From Artemia franciscana (taxonomy: Eukaryota; Arthropoda; Branchiopoda; Anostraca; Artemiidae), in contig NC_088879.1 of NCBI RefSeq assembly GCF_032884065.1, positions 17,924,489 through 17,988,488 of the forward strand: a stretch of DNA of 64,000 nucleotides, given 5' to 3'. Under the pieces are notes generated by a model that searched no databases, had not been told where the DNA came from, and was given only the letters and a program-made list of their open reading frames with translations. The translations under genes were made by a program, and so were the position numbers. Position 1 is the first letter of the stretch; each line of letters starts with the position of its first letter. Positions 1 through 46,599 of this stretch are shown here, in pieces.

Positions 1-1126
<1,126 letters not shown>

Positions 1127-1530
1127 TCTCCACTTTTGTTTTTGACTCATTCTGATTCTTATATTCTAACCGCACAATTGTTTGTTGTTTGCTTTCATTT
1201 TTGACAAGTTCTGATACTTGCTTTAGCATGTCTGGTAATCCTCAGTTCTGTATTCTTCACTTTTATTTTTGATACCTTCTGATTCTTGCTGCCCGTTAAC
1301 TTCTAACAGCACTTTTCTTTGCTCTTGCTGTTGTATATCTTCTACCCATATATTTTTTTGTTCTACATTTTCATTTTTGATTTGCTCTGGTCCTCACTGA
1401 TGCATGCCTTGTAACCACATACTTTTTTTTGTTCTTCACTTTCTTTTTTTTTGTCACTGTAATTCTTGCTGCCATTTATCTTTTAACTGCATCGTCATTT
1501 GTTCTTCAATTTTGTTTATCTTTGGTTCAG
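1127..1530. repeat. degenerate T-rich tandem repeat, about five units
   Basis: A phrase of the form 'cacttttatttttgat' followed by 'tctgattcttgctgcc' and a TTAACTTCTAAC-like block recurs near 1127, 1192, 1257, 1365 and 1436, with spacing of about 65-110 bp and heavy divergence. It is strongly strand-asymmetric (pyrimidine-rich top strand). The 91-codon frame across 1404-1679 is a by-product of the T-rich composition. Confidence 0.55.
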
Positions 1531-1854
1531 ACATTTTTTCAATGCCCTTTGCCTTAGCTGCTTGGATTGGTCTTGTCACTTTTGATAATCTTAGGTTCTC
1601 ATTTTCACATTTGCATTTATGTTTATCTGGTTATTCTCATTATATTGTCTCATTTAACAATCCAGTTTGTTCATTTTAAGCATACAATTTTGTCCATTTT
1701 AATCCTCATTTTGAGTTTAAATTAAATTATGTTTTTGTCCTCTAGATATCATAAAAATCCTAAAAATGCCTTTTGAAATTTACATCACTGAATATGAATA
1801 CATGAATTTACATATTTTAGTAAGACTTTAGTTTCATCATAAGCTGTCTAAACT

Positions 1855-1885
1855 GGAAACTATGCTGCAAAGCAGCATAGTTTCC
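1855..1885. repeat. perfect 14-bp hairpin
   Basis: GGAAACTATGCTGC (1855-1868), a 3-nt loop, then its exact reverse complement (1872-1885). It stands alone in AT-rich sequence, about 75 bp before the inverted-repeat element at 1961. No function can be assigned. Confidence 0.85.
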
Positions 1886-1960
1886 ATACTAGAGCACTTA
1901 TAAAGATAATTCTAGAAGCACATCCATTTCTGGTTGACTATCCTCCTCCATAGGGAAAAC

Positions 1961-2606
1961 TGAAAATGCATAAAGTGGGCAGGGTTTTGAAGCCACAAGA
2001 AAAGTTGGGGATGTACAATATGAATGAAATTACATTTTAAATACTAATTCCAGTCATCACTGGTAATTTCTGTATATTAGGAAGTCAAAAGATAATTAAA
2101 AAACTCATGCATCCATTAATGCTAATATCCAAGATAGTTCACTTTCACTTTTGAGGTTAAATTAGCCAGCTGTTTCTGAGCAATTGCAATAATAGTTGTT
2201 ATAACATTGGCCTGTGGCAAAATTTGAACTGGTGAATCAGAGCAATCAGTTAAATATTACAAAAGGTATGTGGTGCAATGTCCAATTTTGCTTAAAGGTA
2301 ACATTAAGCTACCTATACAGAAAAGTGTATTGGGCCATGAGCCCTGAGGGCAGCAGGTGAGGTCTGATTGGTTAAGCCTTGTTTGTTACGGTTGTGATCT
2401 TTCATCATTGCAACCCTATTTATTTCTTTAAAAGTTCAAAGGAACAAAATTTTAGTTTTTTGTGTTTTTTTTTTCATTTTTTTTTAATTACTGCATATAG
2501 CTAGATTCTGATGATTGCATATTTTTTTATGTCACTATTTATTCTTATTGCACAACCCCGACATTTCCCTTGGCTTCAGAGCCCTGCCCACTTTATGCAT
2601 TTTTAG
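1961..2606. mobile_element. inverted-repeat (MITE-like) element, ~650 bp
   Basis: The left arm (about 1961-2019) and right arm (about 2550-2606) are reverse complements at roughly 80% over nearly 60 bp; both contain the block GCATAAAGTGGGCAGGG. The ~530-bp interior has no coding potential. This is the form of a non-autonomous DNA transposon. I could not settle a target-site duplication, so the outer limits are approximate. Confidence 0.6.
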
Positions 2607-2694
2607 ATTGTTGAAGGGGGATTTTAGACAGCTAAAAAATGGACACACTTCTCCAACAATGACAAAGAAACAATATGTGACCATGATAATTTTA

Positions 2695-2940
2695 CTATAT
2701 GCAGTAATAGGTATTTTTGCCAGCTTGTGATGAGAGTAAAGCTTTATCCATATTTCTAAGCTTTTGTCTGATAAATTCTTCCAAAACTTTTCCAGAATCT
2801 AGTTTCCTTGTGTATTCACTTTCAAGTGACATAATTTCTAGACTCTTTAATCTTTCCTGATTATTGATTAATATCAGATAGTTTTTCATTGGTTTTAGCC
2901 TGGAAAATAATCTTTCTTCAGAAGCAGGGCTTACTCTAAT
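2695..2940 (-). pseudogene. hAT transposase C-terminal (dimerisation) fragment
   Basis: The minus-strand frame reads ASEERLFSRLKPMKNYL, then QERLKSLEIMSLE, then a Leu/Phe-rich tail ending in EEFIRQKLRN. This is the pattern of the hATC dimerisation domain, in which a SER-F-S-x-L motif is followed by an 'ERL-L-L-I' helix. Only about 80 codons survive. The upstream (N-terminal) side is cut where the family A repeat starts at about 2941, and I find no continuation on the far side of that repeat. It is a dead fragment of a DNA transposon. Confidence 0.65.
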
Positions 2941-4660
2941 TAAATAAAAAACTAGTTTTTAACTGAAAGTAAGAAGCAACATTAAAAACTTAAAACAAAC
3001 AGAAATTACTCTGTGTATGAAAATGGCTGTTCCCTTCTCAATGCCCTACTCTTTATGCTAGAGTTTGACTCTTTCTCTCATTTCTTCTTTGTAAAACAGT
3101 AAAAAACTTTAGTGTAAAGAGTGGGGCATTGAGAAGGGAACAGCCACTTCCATACATGGTGTAGTTTCTGTTTGTTTTAAGTTTTAATGTTGCTCCTTAC
3201 TTTCAGTTAAAAAAACTAGTTTTTTTATTTAATTTCTGAACGTTTTTGAATTAATGCATGTTTGATTTTGGCTCTCCACACATAAATAATCAAAATGAAA
3301 TTTGCATACTAATTCTTTTTTTTTGGCTAAATGGCTTTCTCTTAGTTTTGATCAGACAATTTTGAGAAAAAAGGGGTGGGGGAGGAGGCCTAGTTGCCTT
3401 CCAATTTTTCAATTACTTAAAAAGGCAACTAAAACTTTAAATTTTTAACAAACATTTTTATTAGTAAAAATTAGTAATTTTTTTTTATTATTTTTATTAG
3501 TAAAACTTAAGAATTAACTTACATAACAAGCTTCTATATTCTTATATTTTATTATGTATATGAGGGGATTTGTCCCCTTGTTAATACCTTGCTCTTTACC
3601 CTAAAGCTTAAATCTTGTCCCAACTCTTGATGAATAACCCCTGAATCAGAAAGGCTGTAGAATAAATAGTTGAAATTAACAAAAATACTTTAGCATAAAG
3701 AGCAAAAATTTAGGAGGAGAAGAACCCCTCATATGCATAATAATCTCTGTTTGGTTTAAGTTTTAATGCTGCTCTTTACTTTCAGTTGAAAAAACATTTT
3801 CATATTAGTTTTTTCACTTTTTCTATAATAATGCTAGAAAATTCTGCACCCCTTCATTGAATTTCTCTTCCCCCATGACATATTCTTCCAAGGACAGATC
3901 CTCCCACATAGCCCCCTCCCCTAATCCCCCCTAAACCATAAAAGTCTCCCTGGAAATATCTGTACACTTCCCAATAACCATTAATGTATGTAAACACTGG
4001 TCAAAGTTTGTAACTTGCAGCCCCTCCCCTGGGGACTGTGGGGGAGAAAGTCATCCCCAAAGACATAGTTTTATGGTTTTTGACTATGCTTAACAAAATG
4101 GCTATCTCAAAATTTTGATCCATTGACTTGGGAAAAAAATGAGTGTGGGAGGGGGCCTAAGTGCCCTCCAATTTTTTGATCACTTATAAAGGGCACTAGA
4201 ACTTTTCATTTCCATTAGAATGAGCCCTCTTGTGACATTCTAGGACCACTTGGTTGATATGATGACCCCTTGAAAAAAAAAACATGCACCCATGATTGGT
4301 CTTCTGGCAAAAAATACAACATTCCACATTTTTGTAGATAGGAGCTTGAAACTTTTACAATAGGGTTCTCTGATATGCTGAATGCAATGATGTGATTTTT
4401 GTTGATTCTATGACTTTTATGGGATGTTTTCCCCTATTTTCCAAAATAAGGCAAATTTTCTCAAGCTCATAACTTTTGATGGGTAAGTCTCAAATTAACA
4501 AAACTTATATATTTAAAATCAGCATCAAAACAGAATTCTTTTTATGTAACTATTGTTATATAAAGTTCATCTTTAGAGTTTTGGTTACTATTGAGCTAAG
4601 TTGCTCCTTACTACAGTTTGTTACCACAAACTGCTTGATTGTTAAGAATTTTTCAAAATT
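2941..4660 (+). mobile_element. family A repeat, long copy 1 (foldback 5' end)
   Basis: The first ~290 bp fold back: about 2950-3060 (with AACTGAAAGTAAGAAGCAAC) is the reverse complement of about 3110-3225 (with TGCTCCTTACTTTCAGTT). Then follows ~1.4 kb of non-coding sequence ending near 4640 in GAGTTTTGGTTACTATTGAG and a short hairpin around GTTTGTTACCACAAAC. The whole length lines up in the same order with 60,087-61,720. Fragments lie at 37.8, 40.2, 42.2, 46.6 and 48.0 kb. No protein frame is present, so it is non-autonomous; the class is unclear. It interrupts the hAT relic to its left. Confidence 0.75.
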
Positions 4661-5099
4661 TCAAATAACAATTTTTTCTATTTTGATGGGAGCATAGGGC
4701 TCTTTCATATGCAGGGCATGATTGGGCCTGATTGACCTCATTATACTTCATCTGGCCAAGGATATTGCAGCTGAAGAGACATTATTTTGCTTCACCCATA
4801 TAGCCTAACATGTGATATTGCAAATCCCTTGAGGACATTGACAGCAATTTTCTAAGGGATTAAAGGCTGCAATAGGCCTAATCCTAGGTGACCATCCCAC
4901 TTTAAAGAACAAGCTGTAACCTGAAAAGAGATTCTATAGCTTGAAGGTCATCATAATAAAAGTCTTGTGGACCTTCTCATACCATTTGAAACCTTCAACT
5001 TAAAGCAGATGTTTGGCTTGAATGCCAGTAGCCTAACTGTTCTTAGCTGTGTCTGAGTTGTCAGCTATGTCTTTGAAAAGCAGGTATAAAATACCTTAC
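4661..5099. other. unassigned non-coding sequence
   Basis: No coding signal and no repeat that I can match elsewhere in the window. Confidence 0.4.
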
Positions 5100-5420
5100 C
5101 TTTACATACCTAACCAGGGCTCAAAATACTTTTCTTGTGCTTCTTTTGGTCTGTACCCAAGATCTATTTCTTGAAATTTCACCTTTATAACACAAATACT
5201 GTTAAAGGTAATCAAAAGTCTGTATCCTAAAGAGGGAAAAATTGAATGTGGGCACTTCAAAATACATTCCCAGGAGATCATTAAGGCCCGGGGTTCATCT
5301 CTGAGAGTTTTGTTCCTAACTCATCTGATTTGTCAGATCAATGGAAGGCTCTATTCTAGAATTTTACCCTTATACCTTTTTCAACTTTGATTTATAAGGT
5401 TATCAAGATTTTCTAATGAA
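5100..5420 (-). repeat. diverged copy of the 8.0-8.6 kb inverted-repeat element
   Basis: Blocks such as CACCTTTATAACACAAAT, CACTTCAAAATACATTCCC and ATTTATAAGGTTATCAAGA correspond, in reverse or direct sense, to parts of the element at 8,033-8,580. The copy is rearranged and old. Confidence 0.45.
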
Positions 5421-5602
5421 TATCTTAAATCTAGGGGAACACCTTGATTTGGCTGCAACAATGGTAGTAGGCCTAGCAGTAATTGAACTAGGCTAGCATA
5501 AGCATCATATTTGGAAATAACACTGTTTGAGTTAACACCACATCATTTTTCCAAACCTGGTTTTAATTACTTGATTATCGTTTTAGACAGTAAAACTTAT
5601 CT

Positions 5603-5902
5603 TTGGTAACAATGATATCTTACTTGCTGTTGGAAAATTACTGGTTTAAGAGATCCCAGCAAAAACTTGTTTGGTTTTTTTTGTCACTTCTTCAAAGCAA
5701 CCAGTGCTGCCTGATATTTATTACAGAGAGTGTACCTTGGGTCGATGAAGTGTCTTTTGGTGGTACTGAAAACTTCAGTAAGGGCCGCCCTTCTTTTAAA
5801 TGTACCATAGAAATATACAAGGTTACTAATGAGGCAAACGAACGCTGGCTAGATTTTGTGGAATTTTGTACTTTAGAGGCTGATAGAGGGGGATTTCTTT
5901 AA
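5603..5902 (+). other. unassigned reading frame, possible terminal exon
   Basis: A 99-codon frame. Its second half, from about 5,740 onward, is of mixed composition with no low-complexity bias and reads like protein (TIEIYKVTNEANERWLDFVE). A possible 3' splice site (TTATTACAG) lies at about 5,725-5,733, so this could be the last exon of a gene entering from the left. A second AG-preceded block at about 6,292-6,345, after a T-run and CTAG, also reads through. I recognise no family. It may be chance; treat as a lead only. Confidence 0.2.
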
Positions 5903-6344
5903 ATCATAGACAGTAAAGGCATGTTTCCACTATTTACATTGAATCAGAATAATTGATTAATAGGTGCTTTACGAATCGACCTGGTGAGCGCTTTAGTGGT
6001 CCAGCAAACTATTGACCAAGAACTGCTGGTGAAATAGACTCATATAGTAATTTGTATTTTTCAGAGGTAATTATTAAAAATAAACATGCTACAAACTGCG
6101 CAACCTAAATGAATGAAGAGCATCTAGGAGTGTCATCTTGGCAAGTGAAAAAAAATTGAAGAAACTCCAAACTGTACAGGAGTTACATGCATGACAACTT
6201 GGTACTTTTTTTGTCATCAGAGCAATAGCACTCGCTACCTAAGTAAAGATTGATGTCGACATAATGTATTATTAGTTTTTTTTTTCTAGCCCAGATTTAT
6301 CGACGCAGTTGTTGAAAAACTTCAAAGAGCTTATTCGATCAGAA
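5903..6344. other. unassigned sequence
   Basis: Nothing recognisable apart from the weak exon-like block near 6,292-6,345 described with the preceding entry. Confidence 0.35.
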
Positions 6345-6700
6345 ATTGAAAGGTCTAGTGCCCTTTTTAATAGTCGAAAGTGATTGGAGGGAAATTAACT
6401 TCCTTCCCATGCCCACCACTTTCCCAAACAAATCCAATCAAAATTTTGAGATAGCTAGTTTGTTCAACGTAGTTGAAAGTCCGGACATCATGTTTTTGAG
6501 AATGACAAACCTCCACAGCCCTAAAGGCAAGAGTTGTAAGTTATGCGCTAGAGGCATATTAGGTATATTGAGAAAGGGTATCAAAATTTTTAGATAGTGT
6601 TTTTTCAGCGTAGTTTGTAAAGGTCTAAAAATTAACCCCCCTACTTTCTCAAGGCCAGGACATAATTTGTACTTTACAAAAAAATGGCCGTGGATTGTAA
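6345..6700 (-). repeat. family C repeat fragment, minus orientation
   Basis: TCTAGTGCCCTTTTTAATAG, AATCAAAATTTTGAGATAG and CTCCACAGCCCTAAAGGC, in this order, are the reverse complement of the middle block of family A/C repeats (compare 4,020-4,220). The reading frames on both strands here (6346-6597 and 6438-6713) come from the repeat, not from a gene. Confidence 0.6.
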
Positions 6701-6714
6701 GTTTAGTATACATA

Positions 6715-7010
6715 TACTATTGCTACTATTAATAACCCACTGCAGCACCAAGCGACCTGAGGCCAACACAGTTACGCATGCTCCTCCTCCAGCCTAATCT
6801 ATTCAAGGCCTCCCTCTTTACACCTTCCCAGGAAGTTCCCATTTCCTTTAAACCTTCATTTATGACATCCTACCAAATCAGACGAGGACGACCTGCTTTC
6901 CGGGTAGCCCTAGTTGGTTGGCCAAAAAGGACAACCTTCGGCAATGTGTCAACCTTCATCCGCAGAACGTGGCCTAGACACTTCAACCTTTTTTTCATTA
7001 TAGCCTTAGA
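6715..7010 (-). pseudogene. non-LTR retrotransposon 3' end (RT C-terminal tail)
   Basis: The minus strand reads LGHVLRMKVDTLPKVVLFG, then AGRPRLIW, a stop, DVINEGLKEMG and later LGWRRSMRN. This is the conserved tail that follows the reverse transcriptase in RTE/CR1-like LINEs ('LGHV-R', 'GRPR--W-DVI--DL'). It is followed by a short TA/CTA-rich 3' end near 6,715. Only about 90 codons remain, as expected for a heavily 5'-truncated insertion. Confidence 0.8.
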
Positions 7011-7780
7011 AAGCAAAGAAAGCTAGAGAGCCGTAGAAAGAAATAAATTTTTAAACTATCCTGCAAGAGATAAAGATAAACCAAATTCTAAGACACAAAT
7101 GAGTAAATTTCTTATCCCCGTTTTCCGTTTAGATAGCAGTATCGACAGACTTTCACAAAGTTACTTAGCACGCTAACTCACTTAGCATATAGAAAGCGAT
7201 AAATAACTGAAAAACATACAGCTAAATATAGACAAAACCGGTGGCACGTCCAAACGTGGACAGTGTGGCATTGAGGTCTAACCTGGACAGACAAAAAAAT
7301 CTTTTCGAGGGAATCATCACAAACATGCCAGTTCAATACCATGGAGATTGAATAGAAAGTAAAGGTTAATTATTATCACTTCGCTCTGTTTGTTTCATTC
7401 TAGAAAATCATCTTAACTCCAGATTAACAAAATCTGACTACAAAATTTTGCTTCTATTCTTTTTTATCTTATAGGGCAGATGTTCAATTATAAAGATTCC
7501 CATATACATATTTAGAAGAGACGTTAGTTTGTTGACAATTTCTTATCCTATGGCTTACAAATTGAAATTTATCTTCTTCCTTTAAACTTCCAGGCTAAAT
7601 TTTGTCCATGAATGTAATTTGTAATTTAGTTCAATTGTTAAACGGAGTTTACGAATATATAATGGGGGAAAAATACCTACCTAGCAACACTGCGATTAGA
7701 ATTTAAGGGTAGCTTTAGAAGAAATAAAATCTTGCAAAAGACAGCAAAGAAAGCTAGGCCTATTTTCAATTTAAATAAGC
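7011..7780. other. 5' flank of CSN2
   Basis: About 770 bp ahead of the CSN2 start codon, with no other gene. I see no clear TATA box at a sensible distance; the transcription start and any non-coding first exon cannot be placed from sequence alone. Confidence 0.4.
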
Positions 7781-41722
<33,942 letters not shown>

Positions 41723-42235
41723 TTTTCGAAAAATTTGCGACTTTATATTTTTGTTTAAATTCTTAATTTATAAACTGATGATGATTATTGGCGCTTTTTT
41801 TTTGCAATATGTGAGCTAGGGTTAGCAGTATCAAAAATACTTTGCCACATTGCCAATAACAAATCAGAAAATGATCTTTTTTTCTTAGGAATTATCTTCG
41901 GTTGCTATGGTGAAATGAAGAATTTCTGATCGGTTGCTTGAGTGTAACTCCTTAAACTGGATATTTTTTTTTTTCCATATAAATTTGTTTTTTGTTTTCC
42001 ATTGAGATATTTTAAAACTACATGTAATTTAAAGACTATCTTAAACTTTTACATTGTTTTGAGATATTGACTGTTACATAACTTTATTCGAACATAACTT
42101 ATTTAAGTTTTGAAAAGGAATTGATTTAAAAATCAAAGTTCTTCAAAGGAAAGTAGAAAAAAGATCCTAGAACTTGAAATGAGCAGAAATGGCTGTTAAT
42201 TTAGGAATCCAACGTTAGATCCAATATAGATTACA
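41723..42235 (+). other. CSN2 3' flank / untranslated region
   Basis: No other gene. The first clear AATAAA on the + strand that I find lies at 42,376-42,381, about 655 bp past the stop but inside repeat sequence, so the true poly(A) site is uncertain. Confidence 0.35.
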
Positions 42236-42239
42236 AGAG

Positions 42240-42690
42240 ACAGTAGAATTAAACTTAAAACGAACATAAATTACCACAAGTAAAGATCAACCTCAAACCC
42301 TCTTAGGATGTCTTTCGGGCTTTACTGTAAGCTAAACACATTTTAGTGGTCCTTTTTTTCTAATACATGTAAAAGAATAAAAATACTGCTAAGATACTTT
42401 AGTCGAACTTTTTTATATCTGTATGTTTGCTACAATATTGGATTAGTGCATATGTGGCTACTTCTTTTATTTGTATATTAATGTCTGAATTTTCATTAAA
42501 CTTTTCTTCCTTTAAAGAAATTTAATCAGCAGACTAAACTTGTTACGTGATCTGTTTATTAAGTTTTTTATTAGGCATAAATGCTATTCCAGCCTTTTGG
42601 GGATATTAGAGGGATCAACAACCGCACCCTTGTGCCAATTTTTATTCGTTTTAAGTTTTAATGTCGTCATTTAGTTTTTGTTGAAAACTG
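42240..42690. repeat. diverged family A-like foldback piece
   Basis: ATTAAACTTAAAACGAACAT near 42,249 is the reverse complement of TATTCGTTTTAAGTTTTAAT near 42,642, as in the inverted arms of family A. The enclosed 380 bp are diverged. Confidence 0.5.
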
Positions 42691-42821
42691 TTTTTAAATT
42701 TATTTGCTTTTCTTTACCGAAACATAAAGCAAGTTTTTCTCGAAGTAACGATTCATGTTAAAACTCAAGGATTGACTTATTTACATATATATCGCTACAA
42801 GTTCTTCATTTCAGGCAGGAT

Positions 42822-43061
42822 TCAGTGTAAAACCGCTTGATTAGGCCTGTATAGTATAGATATCTGATCTATGGTTCGTCTCGTTTTGGCCGAAGAATAT
42901 TCATTTAGTTTCAGATGAATGTTGTCTTGGCCTGCCCAGGTTTTGTCCCTTCTTTGTTCAACATCTCTTCTTTCAATAACCTGCAACTCAGCAATAAGAT
43001 AAATCATTTGCGTACCCAGAGCAAATTGTTTAATGGAGCACCAATTTTCATGAGCGTCCAT
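42822..43061 (-). other. unassigned 79-codon frame
   Basis: Begins MDAHENWCSIKQFALGTQM and has mixed, protein-like composition (ELQVIERRDVEQRRDKTWAG). No family recognised and no obvious splice sites. It could be an eroded transposon scrap or chance. I do not call it a gene. Confidence 0.2.
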
Positions 43062-43609
43062 GTACCTGTGCCTAATTAGTAGATCAGTTTTTGCTGAAGT
43101 TACTATCTTTACTTACAAGTTTTTTTAATTTGTTCTGCTTTCGCGGTAGATGGTTAAACGGCAATGATTCAGATTTCTTAATTCAAACTGTTTTGTTCTA
43201 TCTTGATGCAGCTTTTTGTGCTAGGTGCGTAGCACGCTTTACAGCTGAATTTTGACGAAATTGATTAGAAACTTGTAACAAGACCTGAGTCATTCAAATA
43301 TGTAACCCTTTCGCAGAGTTGGTGGAAGCTTCAATAGTTTCGCAGTGTTTTTTTTTTTTTGACTCGGCTGGCTCAAAAATGAAATAAATATCTGTAAAAT
43401 GAGAAAAAAACTAAACTACATACACTCAGACAGTCGTCCCCCTCCCGGAAATGCCACTAGGCATTAAATTATAGATAATAGCTTACCATTTTGTCTTGAT
43501 AGCGATTCTGACGGTCAATAGATAATAGATAGCTAATAAACGCACTGAAGATTAAATTCAAGAAGCATACCCAAGCTAAATGCATTAAATTGTCTTTTCA
43601 TTTTTGTAT

Positions 43610-45735
43610 TAATAGAATAGAAAAAATGAAGTATTTTAACTTACGAAAAGATGATGGGATCTTAATGAAATTTGATGTTTGAAAGGATATCGTACCTCAG
43701 AGCTTTTATTTTAAATCCCGACCAGATCCGGTGACATTGGGGGGGGGGGACCTAAAATCTTGGAAAACGCTTAGAATGGAGGGATCGGGATGAAACTTGG
43801 TGGGAAAAATAAGCAGAAGTCCTTGATACGTGATTGACATAACCAGAACGGATCTGCTCTGTTTGGGGGAGTTGGGGGGGGGGGGTTAATTCTGAAAATT
43901 AGAAAAAATGAGGTATTTATAACTTACGAAGGAGTGATCGGATCTTAATGAAATTTGAAGTTGGGAAGAATATCGTTTCTCAGAGCTCTTATTTTAAATC
44001 CCGACTGGATCCGGTGACGTTGGGGGGAATTGAGGGAGGGAACCTAAAATCTCGGAAAACGCTTTGAGTTGAGGGATCGGAATGAAACTTGGTGGTAAAA
44101 ATAATGATAAGTCCTAGATACCTGATTGAAATAACCGGAACGGATTCGCTCTCTTTGGTGGAGTTGGGGGAGGAGGGTTAATTCAGAATAATTAAATAAA
44201 ATGATGTGTTTAGAATTGATGATGTTTCGAAGAATATCGTGTCTCAGAGCTCTTATTTTAAATCCCGACTGGATATGAAGCGGAATTTAGGGGGGAGGGG
44301 CAGAACCTAAAATCTTGGAAAACTCTTAGAGTGGAGGGATCGGGGTGAAACTTGGTGGGAAAAATAAGCACAAGTCCTAGATACGGGATTGACATAACCG
44401 GAACGGATCAGCTCTCTTTGGGGGAGTTAGATAACTTCAAAGACCATACTGCCTTTCCATGACGAAAGTAAAACAGTTCAAAATAGGGATGAAACCTTTT
44501 TATTGACAGTGAATAGATATAAAATTATTTAACTGGATATTTCGAACACATATACAGTGTTCCTCATCAGCAGCTTTTACTGCTGCTGAGTGATCGCATC
44601 TTAATGAAATTTCATATTTAGAAGGACCTCGAAACTCAGATCTTTTATTTTAAATCCTGACCGGATCCAGTGTCATTAGAGGGGGGGATGGAAATCTTGG
44701 AAAACGTCTAAATAGGAGAGATCAGGATAACCGGACTGGATCCGCTCTCTTTGGTGGAGTGGGGAGGGGGAGTAATCCGGGAAAATTAGAAAAAAGGTAT
44801 TTTTAAATTACGAACGGGGATCAGATCTGAATGAAATTTGATATCTAGAAGGATCTTGTGCTTTAAAACTCTCATTTTGAATCTCGACCAGATCCGGTGA
44901 CATTGAAGGGAGTTGGAAGGGGAAACCGGAATTCTTCGAAAACGTGAAAATCGAGGGTTCTTATGAATGTGTGATCGGATCTTAATGAAACTTGATAAAT
45001 AGAAGAATCTTATGTCTCAGATGCTCCATTTTCAATTTGAATCGGATCCGAGGACATAGAGGGATGGAGGGGGGAACAGAAATCTTGGAAACCAGAAATC
45101 TTGGAAAACCCTTAGAGTGGAGAGATCGGGATGAAACTTGATGGGAAGAATAAGCACAAGTTATAGATACGAGATTGACATAATTGGTACAGATCCATTC
45201 TCTTTGAGGGAGCTGGGGGTTGTTAATTTGGAAAAATCAGTCAAATTGAGGTATTTTTAGCTTAAGTAAGGGTGACCGGATCTTAATGAAATTTTATATT
45301 TAGAAGGAACTCATGTTTCAGAGCTCTTATTCCAAATCCCGACCAGATTTTTTGACATTGGGGGGAGTTGGAGGGGGAAACCGGAAATCTTGGAAAACGC
45401 TTATATATGTCACTGACACGTGATTGACGCAACCGGACTTTATCCGATCTGTTTGGTGGAGTTAGGTGGTGGGGTTCAGTGCTTTGGCAAGTTTGGTGCT
45501 TTTGGACGTGCTAGGACGATGAAAATTGATAGGCGTGTCAGGGAGCTGCACAAATTGACTTTATAAAGTCGTTTTTCCCGATTCGACCATCTGGGGGGGG
45601 GGGCTGAATAGAGAGGAAAATTCGGGAAAATTGAGGTATTTTTAGCTTACGAGTGGATGATCGGATCTTAATGAATTTTGATATTTAGAAGGACTCGTGA
45701 CTCAGAGCTCTTATTTTAAATCCCGACCGGTATTA
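43610..45735 (+). repeat. satellite-like tandem array, unit ~290 bp, about 8 units
   Basis: Units begin near GGATCTTAATGAAATTTGAT (about 43,657; 43,940; 44,593; 44,818; 44,972; 45,270; 45,660; one more, lacking its start, at ~44,210). Each holds CAGAGCTCTTATTTTAAATC, GACCGGATCCGGTGACATTG, a G-run, ATCTTGGAAAACGCTTAGAG, GGATGAAACTTGGTGG and ACATAACCGGAACGGATC. Units differ by 10-25% and several are internally shortened, so it is not freshly expanded. It lies 1.9 kb past CSN2. Confidence 0.9.
44428..44590. mobile_element. small insertion within the ~290-bp array
   Basis: About 160 bp that do not belong to the array unit. It holds TGGATATTTCGAACACATAT, ACAGTGTTCCTCATCAGCAG and a hairpin around CAGCAGCTTTTACTGCTG. 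This wording reminds me of the 3' ends of Penelope-like elements, but there is too little to classify. Confidence 0.4.
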
Positions 45736-46595
45736 AGCCTCTGGTTTTCCTTTTAAAGCGATCTATTGATTCTTAGAATATTTCTAGAGCTCATACTGTA
45801 TGAGCTCTTGGCTCTTGCCTCTTCCGACCTCGTCATAAATGCCATATGAGCTCTTAGCTCTTGTTCTCCTTTTCTAGTCATTAAAGATTATTCAAACTAG
45901 TCTGTTTGAAATGGGATGGTAAATAGCGAGCGCGATTACCTTGCTAACGTTACTTCCCATAATGGCAGCGTCTCGGTTGTTGTACAGGTTCTAGCGATTC
46001 GAGATAACTTGGACAGTTTTTCTCTAAAGGTCAGTTCAAAACAAAATGCGAAACTTCCCGCATGTTGGCAGCATTTGCATATCCCCCCTTCCAATATATT
46101 AAAAAATTCCCTCTTTGTTATTAAGTCAAACAAACCAAAATCTATCTTCTAGATCTTAAAAGCACATTTCCCCTCTCTCTCCTCAAGAGGATGATTCAAT
46201 TAACAAACCCATCACGTCTAGACAAGGGAGAAGAATCTTTAAGCTTACTCTTTCTTATCTGAAATTGCGAGGTCTACATTATCTTCTTATTGTTTGTACA
46301 TAGCCTGCTAAACATATCTAAGGGTATCCTTAACAATTCACCTGCAAAACATTTAACAAATCTACCTTAGCTTATCAAAATGTACACGGCCATACTTAGC
46401 AACTGTCATTGCATTGGCTTCTTACACTATTCTAATCTTGGTTCGAAGATTTGTGTTTTTATTCTTCTAAACTTTCCAGCAGCAAACAAAAACTTCCATT
46501 TCACTTGGTTATTCCACTTTGTAAATTTTCACAGTACCCAATGTCTTTAAGATACCAACCGAATGCTATAAGCATAAGTGAATTTGTTTTATTTT
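45736..46595. other. unassigned sequence
   Basis: GAGCTCTTGGCTCTTG-like phrases repeat at 45,800 and 45,848. A 78-codon frame at 45,916-46,152 has no family. Nothing else recognised. Confidence 0.4.
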
Positions 46596-46599
46596 ATAA

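Noticed and set aside
6346-6713. 83- and 91-codon frames on opposite strands
   Set aside because: Both overlap a family C repeat fragment that has other copies without open frames.
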